Positions 1 through 12,007 of a stretch of 64,000 bases of DNA are shown here, in pieces. Position 1 is the stretch's first letter; each line of letters opens with the position of its first letter. Source of the stretch: Diphasiastrum complanatum (lineage: Eukaryota; Streptophyta; Lycopodiopsida; Lycopodiales; Lycopodiaceae); assembly GCA_029204225.1 (NCBI GenBank), contig CM055105.1, positions 47,937,688 through 48,001,687 on the forward strand, given 5' to 3'. The position numbers and the translations under genes are program-made. The notes below the pieces were generated by a model that saw only the letters and a program-made list of their open reading frames with translations, was not told the origin of the DNA and searched no databases.

Positions 1-183
1 AAACCTTCCAGCAAATGCTCCAATCAAATTACATAAGGAGAGTTACTTACATGCTCAACAAAGTACACCAAAATTTATGCAAAAGATTGTTGACAATCTG
101 TTCACCCAAAAGGGGATCTTTCATCCAAGTGGGAGCTTTGCTCAGCCTTTTGGAGAAATACAAAATCACTCAAAGAGTATTTG

Positions 184-262
184 TCATCCACTTAAGGAGA
201 AATTTCATCCACTTAAGGAGAGTGTTCATCCACAAAGGAGAGTGTTCATCCACAGAAGTGGA
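184..262. repeat. Short tandem repeat, about 20-bp unit
   Basis: Four imperfect copies of a unit of about 20 bp built on TCATCCAC followed by AAGGAGA lie head to tail. The surrounding ORFs are only by-products of this repeat and resemble no known protein. Confidence 0.7.
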
Positions 263-423
263 GATTGTCAACAATACATTGAACAGAACATTGTTAGTAC
301 TGAATATGCACAAGCCTCACAATCGACAAAATCAACAATGCAATGCATAATCATGCTAGAACTTGATCAAACATCCAAATATCACCATAAATGAAAACCT
401 TACTAAAAATAACAGCCAACTAG

Positions 424-870
424 ATCTGATACCATGTGAAAAAAGTAGATCTTGAATGGATCCAGACTCCCAAAATACTTGGCTAAGATCTTTGCACAAC
501 AAGCTACAAAAGCTAGAAATGGCAAAGCATCCTAATGCTACCTTTGATACACATGAACTTGACAAAGCATTCAAGAGACAAAAGAAACTAATAAAAGGTA
601 CTGATGGCAGCCAAAAACAACAGCATACCAGCCCTACAACAGCAGCCTACCACTTTTAGAAACCTCTTAAGATCATACACAAAAGCTTGAAGACAATACA
701 CAAAGCAATGCTCTCAATGGAGGAAGAAACTGTGACAATAATCTATTGATCTCTCTCAACAATACAATAAGTTTCTCCAACCTGTTCTCCACGAATTTCA
801 GCCTAATATAGGTGAGAGAGATGACTCTCTCTCCTCTCTCTAGAACTTAGGACCCAAATTTAGGACACCA
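424..870 (-). mobile_element. Possible Copia primer site plus 5' LTR, minus strand
   Basis: GATCTGATACCA at 423-434 is one base away from the reverse complement of the initiator-Met tRNA primer site TGGTATCAGAGC used by Copia elements elsewhere in this window. The next base begins TG (435), and a CA-ending boundary is possible near 867-870, which would give an LTR of about 435 bp in minus orientation. No gag is recognisable to the left and no second LTR is present, so this is at best a fragment. The LTR end is a guess. Confidence 0.4.
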
Positions 871-2222
871 GTAGCCTAAAATAGCCAATTTTGGCCTATA
901 TGTCCAAATAACATGATTTTGGTGTCATTTCGAAGGTCTTGAAGTTTGAGAATTCTTCAACATGAAATATACTGAAATAAAAGTATCTAGGCCTCTTTCA
1001 CACGTGTGAAATGTTAGATCCAAAACTATGTACAAAAATTGCCAATTTAGGCCTCAAACTAGCTAGGAAACGTTGACAATTTTCACATATTCTATAGACA
1101 TCTTGCAAAAATTTAAACAAGATACTTATTAATTTTTAGATACTGCATTTGATCCAAGTCTTAAGCTTTCTATCTTAGATTAATCTATAGATCTACATGC
1201 AAACTTTTCTATCAATTTTTTTGTATCTTAGCACCTGAGCTATGACTTGGAACCTTTTTGTGTGCACATGCACTTATGTTCCCGTCAAAACTTTAGGCAA
1301 TTGTTGGATCATAATTAATCAAATAATATTCAATTTGGCTATTTCCAATTTCCACAAACAAGCTAGCTCATTATTGCACTAGTTCGAGAGGGTTTGCAAA
1401 AACTGAAACATTTGCTTATGTTCAATACCTCTATGTTTTCAACACATCATAACATGGTTATCACTATTTTGAAATTAAGGGCTCATTTTATTTTGAGACT
1501 AAATATGTTTATGAAAAATGCGTCTATGAAAAAATCTGTTAAAAAATTTCTATGGTTATAACCTAGATTTACAGGGATGTATTGATGCAAAGAATTTTGA
1601 CATTCTGCGAGTGAATTTTGTGCGAGTTTTGCGAGTTTCTTCTACCCATGATCCAACAAAATGGTAGCACATGGTATGCTACTCTTTTTATGCCACTAAG
1701 AATAAGAATTGTGGTTTGATGCATACTTAAAACTTTGACTATCCATCAAATTTTAAATAGGTCCATTACAAAATACTTTGTTACTCTATAAATATAGCTT
1801 TACTTTTATATTAAAAAAACTGTTATTGAAGTTGTAAAAGCTAGTATGCCTGTGAGCTAGCTTGCAAATTTTTTATTTTAAAAAAACGAAGCTTTTTTAC
1901 AACACATTTTGAAAAAAAAATTATTTTTGGAGCTGATTCGACTAGCATGTCAGTGTGCCAGCCGAGTAAATTATAAAATAGAAAAGCTATTTTGACACAT
2001 TTGAGAATCAAATTATGAGTAAAAACATTATTTCAAAATATTTTTTTCAACCTCCAAACATAGTAAGCCGACGTGCAAGTAAAACAACTAAAAAACAAAT
2101 TGCAACGTTTAAAGATAGCACACCGACGTGCTATATGAAATGAGGGATATGTGTGCATCACTCCATCATGAGTCCTTATTGGCTACAAGCTAGTTCCCAC
2201 TTCCAAGTTCCAACTTTGCCCC
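871..2222. other. AT-rich stretch without recognised gene
   Basis: No long open frame, repeat family or RNA gene was recognised. Short scattered motifs around CCGACGTGC recur but do not form an array. Confidence 0.6.
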
Positions 2223-2466
2223 ATGTTCAAAATTGTAAACTTTATGAGATGTAGGGCTCAATTCCCAAATTCAAACATCACAATAAGTTGTAAGTTTGTT
2301 TTGTTGCCAATCCTTGCATTCATGATCTACCACTTAAACTCTTACAACATGCAAAAGGAGAGAAGGAGAGGCTACGAGCTCTACTCTCCACGACAAGGAG
2401 CATATTGAGGAAGAGGACACAAAGACCTTGGAAGATGAGGAACATGTTGAGGAGGAAGAGGAGGTT

Positions 2467-2600
2467 GACAATGATGATGAGAAGGGGCAGCCCATTCCGG
2501 AACGGAACGCGTTCTGGACCGTGCGAGGAGGCTGACAATGATGATGAGAAGGGGGAGCCCTTAGTTGCCTGTTCCAGAACGAAACGTTTTTCAGAATGCG
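2467..2600 (+). repeat. Partial 67-bp tandem duplication in an acidic GA-rich segment
   Basis: The 21-bp block starting GACAATGATGATGAG occurs at 2467 and again at 2534. One frame before and through the first copy would encode an acidic Glu/Asp-rich peptide that stops soon after the first copy. Overlapping ORFs on both strands are products of the purine-rich composition. No family was recognised. Confidence 0.5.
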
Positions 2601-2649
2601 TTCCCCAATTTTTTTTAATAAAAAAATATCCATTTTTTAAAAAATAAGT

Positions 2650-3740
2650 ATGGTTGTAGTAGCTTAACTGGTGGGAGGTCTGCACACAAACACTTCTCAT
2701 GCACAATATGAAACTAGAAGCATGTGCACATTACATGTAACAGTAGAAGCGTGTGCCCATCGCATTCAAAAATGTTGATTTCCCTTTGCAGCGCACAGCA
2801 TCAAAGCACAGAATAAACATGTTACATGTAAAAATTCTTCCAAAAAGACACCGAGATAAATTGTAAATTGCTAATGGAGATCCTACTTATGCTTTTCTGG
2901 AGGCCCTTCTATAAAGCCACTTGTTGTCATCTGCTATAGCAAACATTGAAGTAGTAGCATAAAAAAGGTAGCACACCATGTGCTATCTTTTTGTTAAATC
3001 ATGGCAAGAAAGAAACCCACAAAACTTGCAAAAAATTTACTCGCAAAATGCCTAAAAAAAATTGAACAATTGAATTATATCTAAATAGTGCCCAACTCAA
3101 AAACAAGTTACGTGTTACTTTTCAAACTCCTCACTTAGGATAGGCTTGAATAAATTTGACAGTTTATTGGAGTAGAGTTGAACATAATAGCATTGAAACC
3201 ATTCATGTGATTTTCTTTGACTATGTACTTTCGTAAATGTAGTGATAGTTAGCACAAGAATGTTGCACATTTTGCGATGTTAAAAGCCATTTTTATACTT
3301 TGTTCCATAAGCACATTGTCGACTTGAAATCCAAGTAACAATTACTTTTTTGAGCCATGCAAATTGAAGTATCCTTTTAGTGAATCAAGTTACTTTTGAT
3401 ACAAAAGAGCCCAAGAAGCACCCCAATAGAAATTCTAAAGTTAATGTAACCACTAAAACCATTCAAAAGTCAAGACACTTGCAAAGTAGAAGCAATAATT
3501 TTTCTTAGGCTTCTTTTGTATTTTTTTGGTTGTCTTTTAAGTTGATTTCTTGAAGAAACTTGAGAAGTGTTTTCTCGCATGTTTGCAAGCACGCGCGTGC
3601 AAGCGAGAGAGAGAATGTCAGCAGTGATGGAAAAAACACATTTCTTGAGTTTTGATTGGGTTGCGTTTTTCCCTAAAACGTATCTGATGGGAATTTGAAG
3701 TGGGACTGAAGGGCAAACACGTGGATTTTAGAGAGAGAAC
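2650..3740. other. Non-coding AT-rich stretch
   Basis: I see no gene, array or transposon protein here. The right end (about 3590-3740) becomes less AT-rich and runs into the GA-rich leader of the small ORF at 3873. Confidence 0.6.
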
Positions 3741-3802
3741 ATGTGCTGTTGGAAACTTTCAGTTGAGAATTTTCTAAAGAGAGAGATGGATCAGAGAGTT
3801 CT

Positions 3803-3805
<3 letters not shown>

Positions 3806-3868
<63 letters not shown>
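3806..3868. repeat. (GA)n microsatellite
   Basis: An uninterrupted GA dinucleotide tract of about 63 bp. It lies directly in front of the ATG of the small ORF at 3873, so it would be in its 5' leader if that ORF is expressed. Confidence 0.95.
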
Positions 3869-3872
<4 letters not shown>

Positions 3873-4046
3873 ATGGCGTCTCAAGGTCTCAGCTACACCA
3901 TCTCTCGCATTGCAAGCTCTGTTCTGTTCTGCCTCGTCGCTCTTTGGTGTTTGGATCTGAGTGTTTGTTTTTCCTCGAAAGCTGAAAATAATTGGAAAGA
4001 TAACGATAGCATCATTGTATCTGGGCAGCGACGGAGATCTGTCTGA
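3873..4046 (+). CDS. Candidate small secreted protein, 57 aa
   Basis: The first ATG after the (GA)n tract opens a 57-codon frame. Residues 1-33 look like a signal peptide: a short polar N-terminus with one Arg, then a hydrophobic stretch containing VLFCLVALWCLDLSVCF. The remainder is polar and ends in a basic QRRRSV. This is the size and layout of plant secreted peptide precursors, but I see no CLE, EPF or cysteine-rich motif. A GTATCT at about 4016 could be a splice donor, in which case this would be only a first exon. The start was chosen because the upstream in-frame extension is mostly translated GA repeat. Expression is unproven. Confidence 0.4.
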   Translation: MASQGLSYTISRIASSVLFCLVALWCLDLSVCFSSKAENNWKDNDSIIVSGQRRRSV

Positions 4047-4204
4047 GATTGACTGGTGAGCAGCAGTGCAGCAAAATAGAGATCTCCTCAAGCGAGAGAG
4101 AGGATAAAGAAAGAGAAGCGATGGAAAGATCGATCCAAGGAGAGGAGGAGAAGGAAAATCTACTGGATCAATGCTGAAGAATATGTGTGAGTGATGGAGG
4201 ATGG

Positions 4205-4209
<5 letters not shown>

Positions 4210-4244
<35 letters not shown>
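4210..4244. repeat. (GA)n microsatellite
   Basis: An uninterrupted GA tract of about 35 bp, 160 bp downstream of the small ORF. Confidence 0.9.
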
Positions 4245-4248
<4 letters not shown>

Positions 4249-4569
4249 TACATTGAACCCCTTTTTATACAAAGGGAGGTGTGTTGCTAGGCGGGAGTGC
4301 GTGCGTGCGCGCTGGCTGGGTGGAGATCCCTCTCTCCTCTCTTCAAGCTTCACTTCTCAGCTATGGCAGAGGGTTCCAGCCATTTGAAAGATTCAACTAA
4401 GCTCCCAGCCTGATCCACGGTGATCCACCGCCATCTAGTATGTGGTTGTACTCACCGGGGCGCCCTTGCTTACATTTTTACAGAATCCTAGCTGACACAA
4501 AAAGGGTCAATCCTCTGTTTCTTGCTGTTTTGGAGTCTGGGGTCCTGCATTCTGATTTGATGATTGTCC

Positions 4570-5484
4570 TCAATCTCCCTCTTGAATAGGCAGCAGTGTG
4601 AAGATCTCATGGCCTCTTTCGTCTTTCAGTCCAGGGAATGTGGACTTGTCGAACTTCACATCTCTGTTCGAAACAACCTTCTTCGTGGTTGGATCGTAGA
4701 GTCTGTACACATGTGTTTCATTCGAGTAGCCGACCATGATTGTTTGTTCGGATTTGTCATTAAGCTTGTTTCTCTCTTCCTTTGGAATGTGCTTGTATGC
4801 TGCACATCTAAACACTCGTGCGTATGACAGATCAGGCTTTCTGTCTGTCCACATCTCATACGGTGTTTTGTTCTCCAACGCTGTCGTTGTTGATCTGTTC
4901 TGCAGGTGTACTACTGCAGCTATTGCTTTGGACCAGAATTGGTCTGGCAATTGAGCATGTGCCATCATGCATCTGGCTCCTTCGACTAGCGTTATGTTTT
5001 TTCTTTCTGCCACACTGTTGTATTCTGGTGTGTATGCAGGAGTGAATTGGTGTTCAATCTCCTGTTCTTCGCAAAATTTTGAGAATTCTGTGCTTTTGTA
5101 TTCACCTCCATTGTCAGATCTAAGGATCTGTATCCTTTTTGAGGTGTGTCGCTCTGTGAATGCCACGAACTTCTTGAAAGAATCAAACACTTCGGATTTC
5201 TTCTTCAAGTAGTAGATCGTGGTCATTCGGCTGTAATCATCTATGAACGTTAAAAAATATCTCAAACCTGAGAGCGAATCTATTTTCATCAGTCCACACA
5301 CATCAGAGTGGACAAGCTCAAGAACTTCCTTGGCTCTTCTTCCTTCGTGTGTGAATGGATTCTGATGTTGCTTGCCTTTCTGACAAGCTTCGTAGAACTT
5401 AGCCTCGGGCCTTGATATTTTGAGACCTGTGACAATGTCCTTTGTGCTCATGTTGTACAGGCTCCGCAGGTTCAGATGATACAT
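4570..5484 (-). pseudogene. Copia-1 integrase region, complete DD35E core
   Basis: An open frame of 304 codons covers the end of the zinc-binding region (the CQKGK segment near residue 34), the integrase catalytic core and the conserved C-terminal Copia extension. The catalytic residues are all present: Asp61 in HSDVCG, Asp124 in SDNGGEY and Glu160 in NSVAERKN, the last two 35 residues apart. Further on, KTPYEMW and the VFRCAAY/VGYSNE segments are typical of Copia integrase C-termini. It is part of a polyprotein, so the Met at 5484 is not a real start. It stops shortly after the region that would lead into RT, where the element is truncated. The core is the best preserved transposon domain in the window. 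Confidence 0.9.
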
Positions 5485-5530
5485 TCTCCTATGCCAGAGC
5501 TAATCTTCATTTTCTGAAGCATTTAGTATG

Positions 5531-6807
5531 CTATCTGAGTTGCTGATTATTTTGGCCTGGTAGAGGTTTCCTTCTCTGCATCCGACCGTCAGCAACTTGT
5601 TTGTCGTCTTCTCGATCATACGGCTCGTCGAACAAAACTCGAATGCCTAGATCTGCCATCTTGGAGACAGATAGCAGATCTTTTCTAAGTGAGGGCACAT
5701 AGAGTGCTCCTGGCAGCTCTGCTTGGCCTGATAGTATTCGTAGCTGTAGAGAGTCGAAGCCCTTGACATCGTGTCTGCTTCCATCACCTAGAATAATCGC
5801 TCTGTCATTTTCGAGTTCGCGAAAGTTGATCAAGATCTTCTTGTTGCAGGTTATGTGAGATGTTGCTCCTGAATCGATGACCACATCGTAGTCATGTTCG
5901 GAGTAGCTTGTCGAAGCTTCGTCGAGTATCGTGAAAGCTTCGTCACCTCTGTCTGCATCTTTAGATGATTCTGCAACGTTTGCTTTTTCAACTTTGTTTT
6001 TTCTTTTTGGGTTGAATCTGCAGTCATATGCAGAATGTCCTTTCTTCTTGCACTGCATGCAAGGTATTGTTGGATTGAACCAGCATTTGTTGGCTGTATG
6101 GCCTGGTTTGTGGCAGTGATCGCAGAAAGAAGATTGTTGATTCGAAAACTTTGTGTTTTCGAATCTTGGCTTGTTTTTGTTCTTCTTCTTGCCTTTCGTG
6201 AAGAGAGCCTTCTCTTGATCATTGCTTCCCTCTCCTTCGTCTCTCATCAGTTTCTCATCAGCGACAAGACTGACTGCTTTGTTGAATGTCATATCTGGTA
6301 GATTCAGTATGAGCATTCTCAGCGGCTGATAGGACGTCGGTAGAGATTTCATGAAGTACATCAATTGTTGTGGTGCTGGGACTTGGTTCTCCTGTCCTGA
6401 TGCAGCGAGTTGAGCGAAGATCGTTCAGATCTTCTCAATGTGCTGATCCAACTGGTTGTCATCCCACCGTATTGATTGCAGCTGATTGTGAAGGTGCATG
6501 ACTGAAGCTGCAATCCTCACTTCATACTTCTGCTTTAATCTTTCCCATGCTGCATGGCTGCTTTCGCAGTCTTCAATCTGCATGAGTAGATCTTCATTTA
6601 TGGATGAAACGATGATCGCCCTTGCGTGCTCATCCTTTCTGATCCATTCAGCTCTCCTGGGTCTCCCTCTGGAGGCTGCACCTCTGAGAGCTCGGTCACC
6701 AACCATATGCCTTCGTCCTTCAAGAGTGTTTTGATTTTGAATTTCCAGATTCTGTAATTTGTGCCATCGAGACTAATTGCTACTCTGGTCTGGATTGTCG
6801 TAGCCAT
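5531..6807 (-). pseudogene. Copia-1 gag and aspartic protease
   Basis: Gag begins at 6807 with MATTIQTR and the NYRIWKFKIK segment typical of plant Copia gag, 55 bases from the primer site. A frameshift near 6600-6700 and an in-frame TGA near 6425 break it. The frame then continues (6364-5531) through two zinc knuckles, CDHCHKPGHTANKC and CMQCKKKGHSAYDC, to the protease with active site DSGATSHIT and the following VPSLRKDLLSVSKM. The protease to gag-pre-integrase junction runs into the integrase entry with another frame break around 5500-5530. Function: capsid and polyprotein processing in the virus-like particle, now non-functional. Confidence 0.85.
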
Positions 6808-6861
6808 ATTGTGTTGTCTGGAAGAATCACTGTTGGAATATCAGTAGTGACTATCTGTCTG

Positions 6862-6873
6862 GCTCTGATACCA
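6862..6873 (-). other. Copia-1 primer binding site
   Basis: GCTCTGATACCA on the plus strand is the exact reverse complement of TGGTATCAGAGC, complementary to the 3' end of initiator Met-tRNA. It abuts the LTR edge beginning TGTCGCGGGA at 6874. Confidence 0.9.
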
Positions 6874-7714
6874 TGTCGCGGGAGCGCGTGCATGGGACTG
6901 ATTCGTATTCGTCCTCACCTCGTCTTCTTTATCGCGAACAATTTTCTGTCTTTTAATTTTGTTTTGTGCGGAAGCCCTTACAGGATCCAAGACACTCGAC
7001 TACGCATCACAGGACATATTCTATCCTAGCAATCATGACACACAGCTCAAGACGAGATGCACGAAAATAGAGTGACTGAATTATCAGTTTTAGTTTAGAG
7101 TGAATTCGTCAGTGTCTCGCTCGTTGGCGGAATAACATTCTACTCTTTCGTGGTGTTCTGCTCGTTGGCAGACTTTCATGCACAGCTATGGTGTTTTTTC
7201 TTTCTTACTCTATTCGCTACGTCTCTCTCTGTCTCTTACAGATCTTTGTATTCACACATGCTATTATGATCTAGAGAGGATCGTTTATACCTCCACTATG
7301 TGGAGTTTACAAAATAGCTAAACATTGAATCACATGACTAGTTAACGATAATCAACTAGTTAGTTAGTCTCCGTCGTTGCTACTCGTTTCAGCTGGGCGT
7401 GAAGCCCGTTGAGCTGCCAGCTGGCAGCGTGAAAAAATTCTCTTCATCTGTTTCGTAATCTCCCGTTTGCTTTCGTTCTTTTCATTTCTTTTCGTAGTTT
7501 TCGTTTCGCGTCCCTTTTGCGGTTTGCAGTCCTGGAGGTGTGTTTGCGATTCGTGAATCGTTTGTGCTTTGAGTCAAAGACACGTTGACTGTCGCGAATT
7601 ATTCTCATTTGTGCTTTGAGTCAAAGTCATGTTGACTGTCGCGAATTGTTCGACCTTCGTGTCTTGTTCGTGCTGCGACAAAGTTGCAGGAGTTCACCAT
7701 TTCTGACACGCACA
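6874..7714 (-). repeat. Copia-1 5' LTR (single copy)
   Basis: Begins TG directly after the primer site. The far edge is placed at the CA of GACACGCACA, because in minus orientation this gives an LTR starting TGTGCGTGTCAG and ending GCGACA. Two near-identical segments of about 60 bp (around 7555 and 7615, sharing TTTGTGCTTTGAGTCAAAG) form a tandem duplication inside it. Only one LTR is present, so the outer edge is inferred. Confidence 0.6.
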
Positions 7715-9530
7715 TATGTCGGCAAGGCCAAAAAAAACGTCATATAACATTAATTTTAAGTATGTTTTACAAAATAGAGAAGTTTTTCAAGATGCCCACA
7801 CCTATAGAAATCCGCCTACCCATTAAGTGATCAAAGCATTGATTCTAATTCAAAGTCTTCTATTTCTTCTTCACAATGTAATGCTTGACAACCCGCTTCA
7901 TCAATTCACAATTTCTAGAATGCTCTTCGATAAGTTGTATAAATTATCAACGATATGCAGCAACCTACAAAGAGCATGGTTGGCATATCCCATTGTTGAC
8001 AAGTTCAATATTTTGACTTACAATTAATTTGTATCAAAAAATGTATGCCTTAACACCTAAACATGTCTTTCCAAGGTACATTCATGAATTCAATCTATTT
8101 CCTTATGCTAACAAAATAAAATTCACATTTGGATATTCTTTGCTTTGTATAACTTGATAGCATCATCCCATAATTTAAGTCACTATAAATCTATGTCTGA
8201 TACATGCATTCTCTTTAGTCCCCAAGGTTAAAGAAAATCTCCTAATTTGATCATCAACACACTTTACTATCAATGAACCATGTAAAGAATATCTTCCCTT
8301 TCATGCCAAAAATAATCCACTACTAGAAAATTGCTCTAAACATCACATTGTTGGTATTCATAAACATAGAGCTCAAATTTGAATCATACAAACAAGGCAA
8401 GCATATACAAAGTTAAATCAAGGATAGTACTAAGCATAACAAGGGAACGTGTAATCATGGAGCCCTTACCAAAGTCTTAAACCATCAATTTTTCCGTGCA
8501 TAGCATGGATTGTGCCCACATCTCATTATCGCTCAAGGGTCGATGATATGCCAACACAAACAAATTATCCTATTAGCTTTAACATTTGTAGACAAAAGTA
8601 ATGAGTTTCCATCACTTCTTTAAACGTGAAAGGTGGACAAAAATATAAAGAAAGGAATGACAAAGGTTAGCACTAAAGATCAAAAACTCAAACAGGAGGG
8701 AGTATCTCTATCAAAAGGTTAAGCAATCAATGGATAACCTTAGCAAAGTTGCTATGTATTCAGTTAGGAACGTAACAACATACATGAATGAGGTGGCTAC
8801 CTCAACACACAAGGCGAGATGCAAGTCGAAAAGTATTGATAGTTTTAGTGCCACATGTTGTAAGTCTAAATATCAACAATGCTAAGAGTAGGGCCTATTT
8901 GAACTACTTATAAAGGTAGAGTAGGACTCCGATATCAATCTACCCAAGAGTTCTTAAATTGCTTGAGCACATGTGCATGGCCAAAATGTCATTCTAGTCT
9001 CATGAGAGAGTCGATGGTGGATGTTGATGTATTGGACGTTGATATCTCCAAAAGCTAGATCAAGCATGATGATTGTATATAATGTTCCAATATATCAAGG
9101 TGAGTTTGGATGGACCCTGCAAATGTGTAATTAATGAGCGTTCATCTTTAAGGTGTGCAGTTCCCTTACAAAGATGGGCATAACACAAACCCTCACCTAC
9201 CAAAATGTGATTCGAGATTCTTTCTCAGATCATTTTTTTTTATAATGGTTGGAAGACATTATTTATATGGATTAATTTGCTATTTGAAAGGTAGCTGGCA
9301 TGTTGGCTTGACATTCTAGATCTAGTGATGATCTTGGAGTACATGACTCCAAGTCTACTTGAAATGGAGAGATACACTTGAGATATTCCATAAGGAATGA
9401 CCAACTTTTTTGAAAAGAAAAAGTGTGTGCAAAACAAGGAAGACATTAGGGCCTGCATGAAAGTCATGATAGCCCCAATGCAGGTCACCCTAGCATACAT
9501 ATTACAAAGGACACATAACTTGGTAAGATG
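7715..9530. other. Non-coding AT-rich stretch
   Basis: No protein family, array or RNA gene was recognised in these 1.8 kb. Small ORFs at 7827 and 9240 have no recognisable motifs. Confidence 0.55.
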
Positions 9531-9539
9531 ATACTTCTA

Positions 9540-10575
9540 AAGATGAAATGTCATGTGATACACATTCCAAAATGTGAACAATGCCATATTAATAAGGCAA
9601 AAAGAATTAAAGATAATTCCCCCCTCCCCCCCAAAAAAAAGATAAAGAACAACCTAAAGTCTGTCACTGGATTTTGTGATTAAACTTCCTAAGACTAGGA
9701 AGGATCGTGATGTCATTTGGGTAGAAGTTCATAGGCTAACCAAGATGGTGCAATTTAATTCTAGCAAAATAATTGCCATGGCTTTTGAGCTGCCCAACTT
9801 TTTGCTGAGAAGTTATTTAGGTGGTATGATTTGTCGAACAACATTGTCAATGGTTGCAATTTTGAGTTCACCAAAAGCTGCTGGCAATAGGTTCTTGAGA
9901 AAGTAGAAAGGATCTACTAATTACTCAAAATTCACTAGGGGGAATAAACATACCAACTAATCTATGGGAAGATATGTTCAAAGCATATGTTAGTAAACAA
10001 CAGTCACATTGGAGAAAGAGCCTCCCAATTATTTGAATGTGTATAACAATGTGGAACATTTTTCACCATATTTAGTCCTATGCTTAAGTATGTTTTTCGG
10101 TCTCATTCACGCATATTTGTCGAACTCAAAAAGTCTCAAAGTACAAGTTGAACCTGATTCCCGACACAATGTGTTGGCAATGTTGCAAGTGGCTAAGTAT
10201 AGCATGAAAATGGCTCGAGACATGGCACACTTCCCTTCTAATCAGAAAGTTGGTTGTAACTTGAAATTCCAAGCTATTCTAAGGTCTTAGAATTGTGAAG
10301 AAAATCAATTGCTCCACATATCAACCAGATCTTCCTAAAGGAATAAATGTGCATCATGTATCAATGTTAGTCGTTTGAAAGAACGACTAGGTGGAAAGGA
10401 CAACCTTATTCTAGAAGATGAACTAGTTTATTTGGAGGATCTTGCCTCCTCTACAAAACTGGAAAACATAGTATGATGAAAGCTAAGAAACCGCACGATT
10501 TCTTGATACCTAGTCTGTTGGAAACGTAAGCCATATGATGAGGACACATTAGAGAAATGGAAGATATAAGGCTAA
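9540..10575 (+). pseudogene. Decayed Gypsy chromovirus integrase with chromodomain
   Basis: Broken frames on the plus strand retain, in order: a relic of the zinc-binding region (KCHVIHIPKCEQC), the integrase core entry LSLDFVIKLPKTRKDRD and VHRLTKM, the post-core helix with AKYSMKMARDMA, the HVSRLKE segment that follows integrase, and a C-terminal KLRNRTIS...WKRKPYDEDTLE block that matches the chromodomain of plant chromoviruses. Many stops and frameshifts are present and no RT, gag or LTR is attached. In life this protein inserted cDNA and the chromodomain steered it to heterochromatin. Assignment rests on motif order, not on an alignment. Confidence 0.75.
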
Positions 10576-10789
10576 AGTTGTCAAACTTGCTCTTTATGAA
10601 AGAAAATTCTTAAGCAAGAGAGAATGTTATGTATTTAGGCACATGATGGCATCCTGGGAGTGACAATCTTTGCACACGAGGTGAAAAGCTAGTCTGGAGC
10701 TATCAATAAGTTCAATGCCATGTGTCAATAGAAATAGTTGTCGTGTATCACGAGTCTAGGCATGGACAGTGCTAGGACTGGGTCCGACC

Positions 10790-12007
10790 TATACTATGTC
10801 TAGACTTCCAAAAAGCCTTTGATTCTGTTTCACGCTCTTTGCTCATTCAGAGACTCAAGATCTGGGTTTTTGACAAACACGGTGCTTGCAATGATGCCAT
10901 TATGCGAGAGGGTTTTGGGTTGTTTCAAAGGTGACTTTCTAAGAAAATATTGAGTACTATAGAGGTGAAATGGGGTTGTTCCCTTTCATCTACTCTCTTC
11001 GGGATTTATATTGACGTCAAAGAGGGATACTGATTAGTGTGGTGGTGCCAGTTGCAAACTTGGTGATATTTTGATCACTATTTTATTATATGTGAATGAC
11101 GTGGTTTTGATCTCACCGACCAAAGAGAGGCAACTAGATAGTCTCCATACTTTCTATACCAATTGGGGCTTGAGGGTTAACATTTCGAAGACCAAGATCA
11201 TGGTCTTCAATACTTCATGGCCTTTTATGCAACATCTGGAGCTTATACTCCACTTATAACAATTGGATAAGTATCATCCTACACCTACTTGGAGGTTCTT
11301 TTTTCTGAACCTATCTTCTATATGAGAAGGGCAGCTATGGCTAGACTTGGAAAGGGATATTTTTCCCTTGTCCAACTAGAGAGGTTTTGTTTCAAAAGAT
11401 TTATTCAGGGTGCCCTGAGTAAGTGTCAACTCTCTGATACCATTGTGACTCCCAAGGCCCTATATGCTATAGAAACTTGGTGCACTGGTATCTCCTCCTC
11501 TTATTTCTCTCGTCTATAGATTATTATGCTATCACGCATGATTCAAGCTAAGCCCTCAGTTCCACACCAAATCATCCTTGCTAAGTTTGTCATCACATCA
11601 CTTCAGCTTGATGTCGTCTTTCGGCTTATTATTTATATTCAAAGAGTTATGGAGTTTCCAATCACGGAGTCAAGGTGCTTTTGGTTGGAAGTTACATCAT
11701 CGTTGCATCTCCATTCTAAGGAGCATCAACTCTCATATTATTCTCAGTGTTCTCACTTGATACATTCGGCATTTCCATTTCACATCTTCCATTTGGGTCT
11801 TATTCGTATATTCGTCGCTTCATTTATCGACCCGATTGGCATGGCGAGTTGGGGGTCAAAAGCTTACTTTTATTGGACCCACTTCAAGGAGTTGGATACA
11901 ATTGGTTTGCTGCTTCTACCCCGTTATCTAGACTCTAGTCTTTCGCATGGCCTCAGATTCATTTTGGGACAACTTAGAGTTTCTTCACACATTCTGCAAT
12001 TGAGACG
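10790..12007 (+). pseudogene. LINE reverse transcriptase remnant
   Basis: Plus-strand frames retain RT motifs of a non-LTR retrotransposon: LDFQKAFDSV (about 10800), the GxxxGCSLSSTLFGIYID block, and ILLYVNDVVLIS followed by GLRVNISKTKIMVF (11071-11220). The catalytic YxDD is changed to YVND, so the enzyme would be inactive even if frames were repaired. After RT come YLGVLFSEP and a region typical of LINE C-termini. The remnant ends where the Gypsy element inserted at 12008. Whether it resumes at 22322 is unclear: the joined frame stays open for only about 14 codons. Confidence 0.8.
12003..12007. other. Left target-site duplication AGACG of Gypsy-A
   Basis: AGACG immediately precedes the left LTR and is repeated exactly at 22317-22321 after the right LTR. 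A 5-bp duplication is the size made by Gypsy integrases. Confidence 0.95.

Larger units (their letters stand above)
4570..7714 (-). mobile_element. Copia-1: 5' half of a Ty1/Copia retrotransposon, truncated before RT
   Basis: Read on the minus strand the order is LTR (about 7714-6874), primer site (6873-6862), gag, CCHC knuckles, protease, integrase; the element then stops near 4570. No reverse transcriptase, RNase H or 3' LTR follows, and the DNA to the left (4.0-4.5 kb) is unrelated. Gene order gag-PR-INT is diagnostic of Copia. Without a second LTR the outer LTR edge and any target duplication cannot be confirmed. Confidence 0.85.

Noticed and set aside
424-434. Full Copia element at the left edge of the window
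   Set aside because: Only a primer-like site and a possible LTR are visible; no gag in the 400 bp available.
3801-4353. Ser-Leu and Arg-Glu repeat ORFs over the GA tracts
   Set aside because: They are translations of (GA)n/(CT)n. The same by-product occurs at 54.0-54.4, 55.1-55.4 and 55.6-55.8 kb.
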